A stretch of 64,000 bases of DNA, from NCBI GenBank assembly GCA_026724425.1, contig JAIUCV010000005.1, positions 39,157,784 through 39,221,783 of the forward strand. Reading direction: 5' to 3'. The position numbers and the translations under genes are program-made. Shown piece by piece: positions 61,826 to 64,000 of this stretch. The number at the start of each line of letters is the position of its first letter. The stretch's first letter is position 1. This DNA is from Erythrophleum ivorense. Taxonomy: Eukaryota; Streptophyta; Magnoliopsida; Fabales; Fabaceae. The notes under the pieces are model-generated. The model was not told the DNA's origin. It was given only the letters and a program-made list of their open reading frames with translations, and did no database searches.

Positions 61826-62760
61826 GGAGGATCCTTTTACCCTTATTAGGAATCTTTAAAGGTAAAGGAACTTCAGAGAAGCGTTTGAGGTGTCGCGCTG
61901 CTGCAGTCTTAATAGGTCCCCAAGGAGAGGGATCCTTTCTGAGAAGTTTGGACAACTGACTCGTATAATTAGATATCTTTGGAATAAAGTCTCTGATAAA
62001 ATTGATTATCCTGAGAAATTGTTGAATTTCTTTGATAGAGAGATCTTTATCTGAAAAAGTGAGTAACTCTTGGGTGATGTGTGGACCAAGTTGATAATGT
62101 CCATCAGAAATATACATTCCGAGAAATTTTATTTGGGCTTAGCCCAATTGACTTTTTTTGGAAGAAAGCATTAGCCCATGCTTTTAGATGAGGCCCAAAA
62201 ACTATTGAAGAAGTTGCTTGTGATCTGCTTCATTTTTTGAAAAGAGCAAGATATCATCAGTATAGACCAAGACACTATGGAGAATGGGCTCACAGATTTT
62301 TGTCATGACTTTTTGAAATAGAGATGGAGCAACCTTCAATCTAAATGGCATGACAGTCTATTGATATTGAGCATTGGGTATACAGAAGGCTGTTTTGTAC
62401 CTTTCCGCAGGATCAATTCCAAGTTGCTAAAAGCTTGCCTTAAGATCAAATTTAGAGAAGACCTTAGCATCTTTAAGCAGTGTGAGCTAAGAATTGATCT
62501 TCGGTAAAGGGAATTTATCATCTTGTAGAAACATGTTGAGTGGCTTGTAGTCAATGACGAATCATTTTTTTCCACGTTTTTGCTTTGCGCGTTTATCTAC
62601 ATAGAATGCTTGGCATGCCTAGTCAGATTTTGTAGATTCAATAAGTCCTTGCTGTAGAAGGGCTGCACATTCTATTCTGGCAAGTTATAGATCATTAGGA
62701 TTTATGCTAGGGTGAGTAGCTTTTGTAGGATTGATATCCTCATTTCTTTTGAAAGGAAGT
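61826..62760 (-). pseudogene. Pararetroviral reverse transcriptase
   Basis: RT blocks in order on the - strand: FVIDYKPLN near 62,560, LPKINS near 62,510, KVFSKFDLKASF near 62,460 (first catalytic Asp), KTAFCIPNAQYQ near 62,370, VMPFRLKVAPSLFQ near 62,330, the active site VYTDDILLFSK near 62,250, and the connection with KFLGMYISDG near 62,110 and LSIKEIQQFLRIINFIRDF near 62,010. The sequence type (IDYKPLN, YTDDILLFS, FLRIINFIRDFIP) is that of plant pararetroviruses (Caulimoviridae) rather than gypsy. Several in-frame stops occur, e.g. after DLKASF, so it is inactive. Genus cannot be fixed from this alone. Confidence 0.8.
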
Positions 62761-63277
62761 TGGATGAAGAAATCATTATTCTTCCACAGAGGAGAAGGAT
62801 GGGAAAACTGATCATGGGACTCTGGCCAATAAGGCATAAGTTGATCCTGAATATCTTCATATCTAGTAAGAACATTAGACAGTTCAAAAACCTTTGAAAT
62901 AGTGGTATAAGGCTTGAACTGATATTTATATTGGATCCTTTGAGGAAGGATTTGAAGCTTTTTTACTTAACAGTATATGTCCATTCCAATCAAGATATCC
63001 TTGTCGGGGGGACTGCTTCCAAGTACCTTGGTCCAGACTATGTAATTGGAAAAGATCCTGATACTAATTCGTTTTTTGGTAATAAGATTAACTTTAAAGA
63101 TTTTTCCATCAGCTGTAGTAAAATATTCAGAATGGGTCATCCATGCCTATGGAGAGAGAACTACAGATTCATGAGACTTTTAGAAGCCCCAGTATCCATA
63201 TAGGCTATAACAAGGATAGGCTTATGATACTTGCTTTGAAGAATCTGCATTTGGACATAAGGCATTGGAGGTTTTTT
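62761..63277 (-). pseudogene. Pararetroviral aspartic protease and linker to RT
   Basis: The - strand reads YMDTGASKSLMN near 63,180-63,210, an intact D-T-G-A-S active site of a retropepsin-type protease. It is followed by ELVSGSFPIT in the flap region near 63,050 and YLEAVPP near 63,010. The protease cuts the viral polyprotein. Several stops interrupt the domain after the active site. Downstream, a Tyr/Phe-rich linker leads to RT. It lies directly after the coat-protein frame, the order usual in caulimovirid polyproteins. Confidence 0.7.
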
Positions 63278-63988
63278 CTACTTAATGAGTTGGCAAGGTT
63301 GAACAGAATAGCTTGGATATATATAGTGGCTAGAATAATCTGAAGGATCAGAATCAGAAAATTCTAAGTTGGATAAGTGAAGTCCAAGAAGGGCAAAAAT
63401 AGTGGTTGCATCAGCATCTTCTTGTTCTGAGAAATATTCTTCAATATCATCATCAGCAGATAAAGGAATGCTGGCCTGAACTTGTTGAAGAAGCTTAATG
63501 TCCTTGTTTGTTTTATTAGGACATTTTTTTGCAAAGTGGCCCTTTTGTCCATAGATATAGCAACGATCTCTTTTTCCAAATTGCGTGAGCCGTCGTCTAA
63601 AAAATCGAATTGGTCTTTTTGGTCTTCTTTTTTTGTAATACTTGTGGGACTTGAAAGGTTTGGAATAACCATGCTTGTAATGAGAGTATTTCTTTGTTGG
63701 GCAAGAGCATTTGGACTTGTTTTTACATTTAATCTGGAGATAAGGCTTTTTACAAACCTTCTGCAAAGCGAGCTTTCCATCCATCATGGAATCAAACATT
63801 TTATGCTGCTCACATAATTTTGCAAGAGTAGCTAGAGTCATTTGGTAAATTTCTCCAAGAGAGATGTCAGCCATATCTCGTCGGAGGGATTGGATGGCTC
63901 TTGAGAGTTCTGGCTGTAGCTCTTCTGGCAAAGAGGCTATGAGATTAACATCATTGAAACCATTGAGGAGATAGTATCTTTCTGCCAT
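63278..63988 (-). pseudogene. Pararetroviral coat-protein region with zinc knuckle (partial polyprotein)
   Basis: The longest open frame in the window, 236 codons. The first part is helical and charged (SLPEELQPELSRAI near 63,900). A Lys/Arg-rich stretch (near 63,600-63,760) leads to a zinc knuckle CYIYGQKGHFAKKC at about 63,531-63,572, where the second Cys of C-x2-C-x4-H-x4-C is Tyr, so metal binding is probably lost. An acidic tail (DDDIEEYFSEQEDADA) follows near 63,430. Caulimovirid coat proteins have this basic-knuckle-acidic layout. The frame starts at a Met but the polyprotein most likely continues beyond 64,000, so the true N-terminus is not in view. Confidence 0.75.
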
Positions 63989-64000
63989 TCTTTTATAATG

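Noticed and set aside
62931..63817. + strand frames opposite the pararetroviral coat, protease and RT regions
   Set aside because: Shadows of the - strand polyprotein; no motif on the + strand.
1..64000. CRISPR arrays, tRNA or rRNA genes, bacterial operons
   Set aside because: Nothing of the kind is visible; the window is repeat-rich plant nuclear DNA.

Overview
The window looks like AT-rich nuclear DNA of a eudicot plant. The evidence is the set of plant repeat families: Ty1/copia and Ty3/gypsy LTR retrotransposons, a CACTA (En/Spm) transposon with TNP2 and DUF4216 domains, MITE-like foldback elements, and an endogenous caulimovirid-type pararetrovirus. The species cannot be fixed from the sequence. 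I see no intact host gene; nearly every coding trace carries stops or frame changes. There are no rRNA, tRNA or CRISPR features I can support.

Region 1 (about 600-37,524) is a nest of transposons. The oldest layer is a decayed Ty3/gypsy element in + orientation, surviving as four pieces (600-1067, 11182-12655, about 22855-22993, 34681-36100) that read gag knuckle, protease, RT, RNase H and integrase in order. Three insertions split it: a solo LTR (1068-11181 with its own insertions), a second copy of the same LTR family (12656-about 22854) and a Ty1/copia element (22994-34680). Each of these was hit again. Seven insertions have intact 5-bp target-site duplications (TATGG, GTGTA, GAGGC, GAAAA, TGTGG, GACCT, CTCTT), so the order of events can be read directly.

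The dominant component is one family of very long LTRs, about 3.0-3.8 kb, with TGTAAC/T...GTTACA-type ends. It is present seven times, always as a lone LTR-like unit with no internal domain. The copies fall into two 5' (promoter) types and at least three 3'-end types.

Region 2 (36,101-37,524) is the 3' end of a second copia lineage (RT, RNase H, polypurine tract, 3' LTR) fused directly to the gypsy remnant. Region 3 (37,525-50,130) is mostly non-coding. It holds possible host-gene remnants (37,525-37,770 on +; 38,487-39,215 on -), two local duplications, several foldback elements and a GC-richer, G-box/TCP-motif island at 49,340-49,740 resembling a promoter without a visible gene. Region 4 (about 50,131-57,200) is a CACTA element on the - strand with TNP2, DUF4216 and a TNPA-like second gene that carries an internal duplication. 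Region 5 (57,200-60,430) is unassigned AT-rich DNA with one good MITE. Region 6 (about 60,480-64,000, - strand) is a degenerate pararetroviral polyprotein (coat/zinc finger, protease, RT, RNase H and a W-rich C-terminal part) that runs off the right edge.
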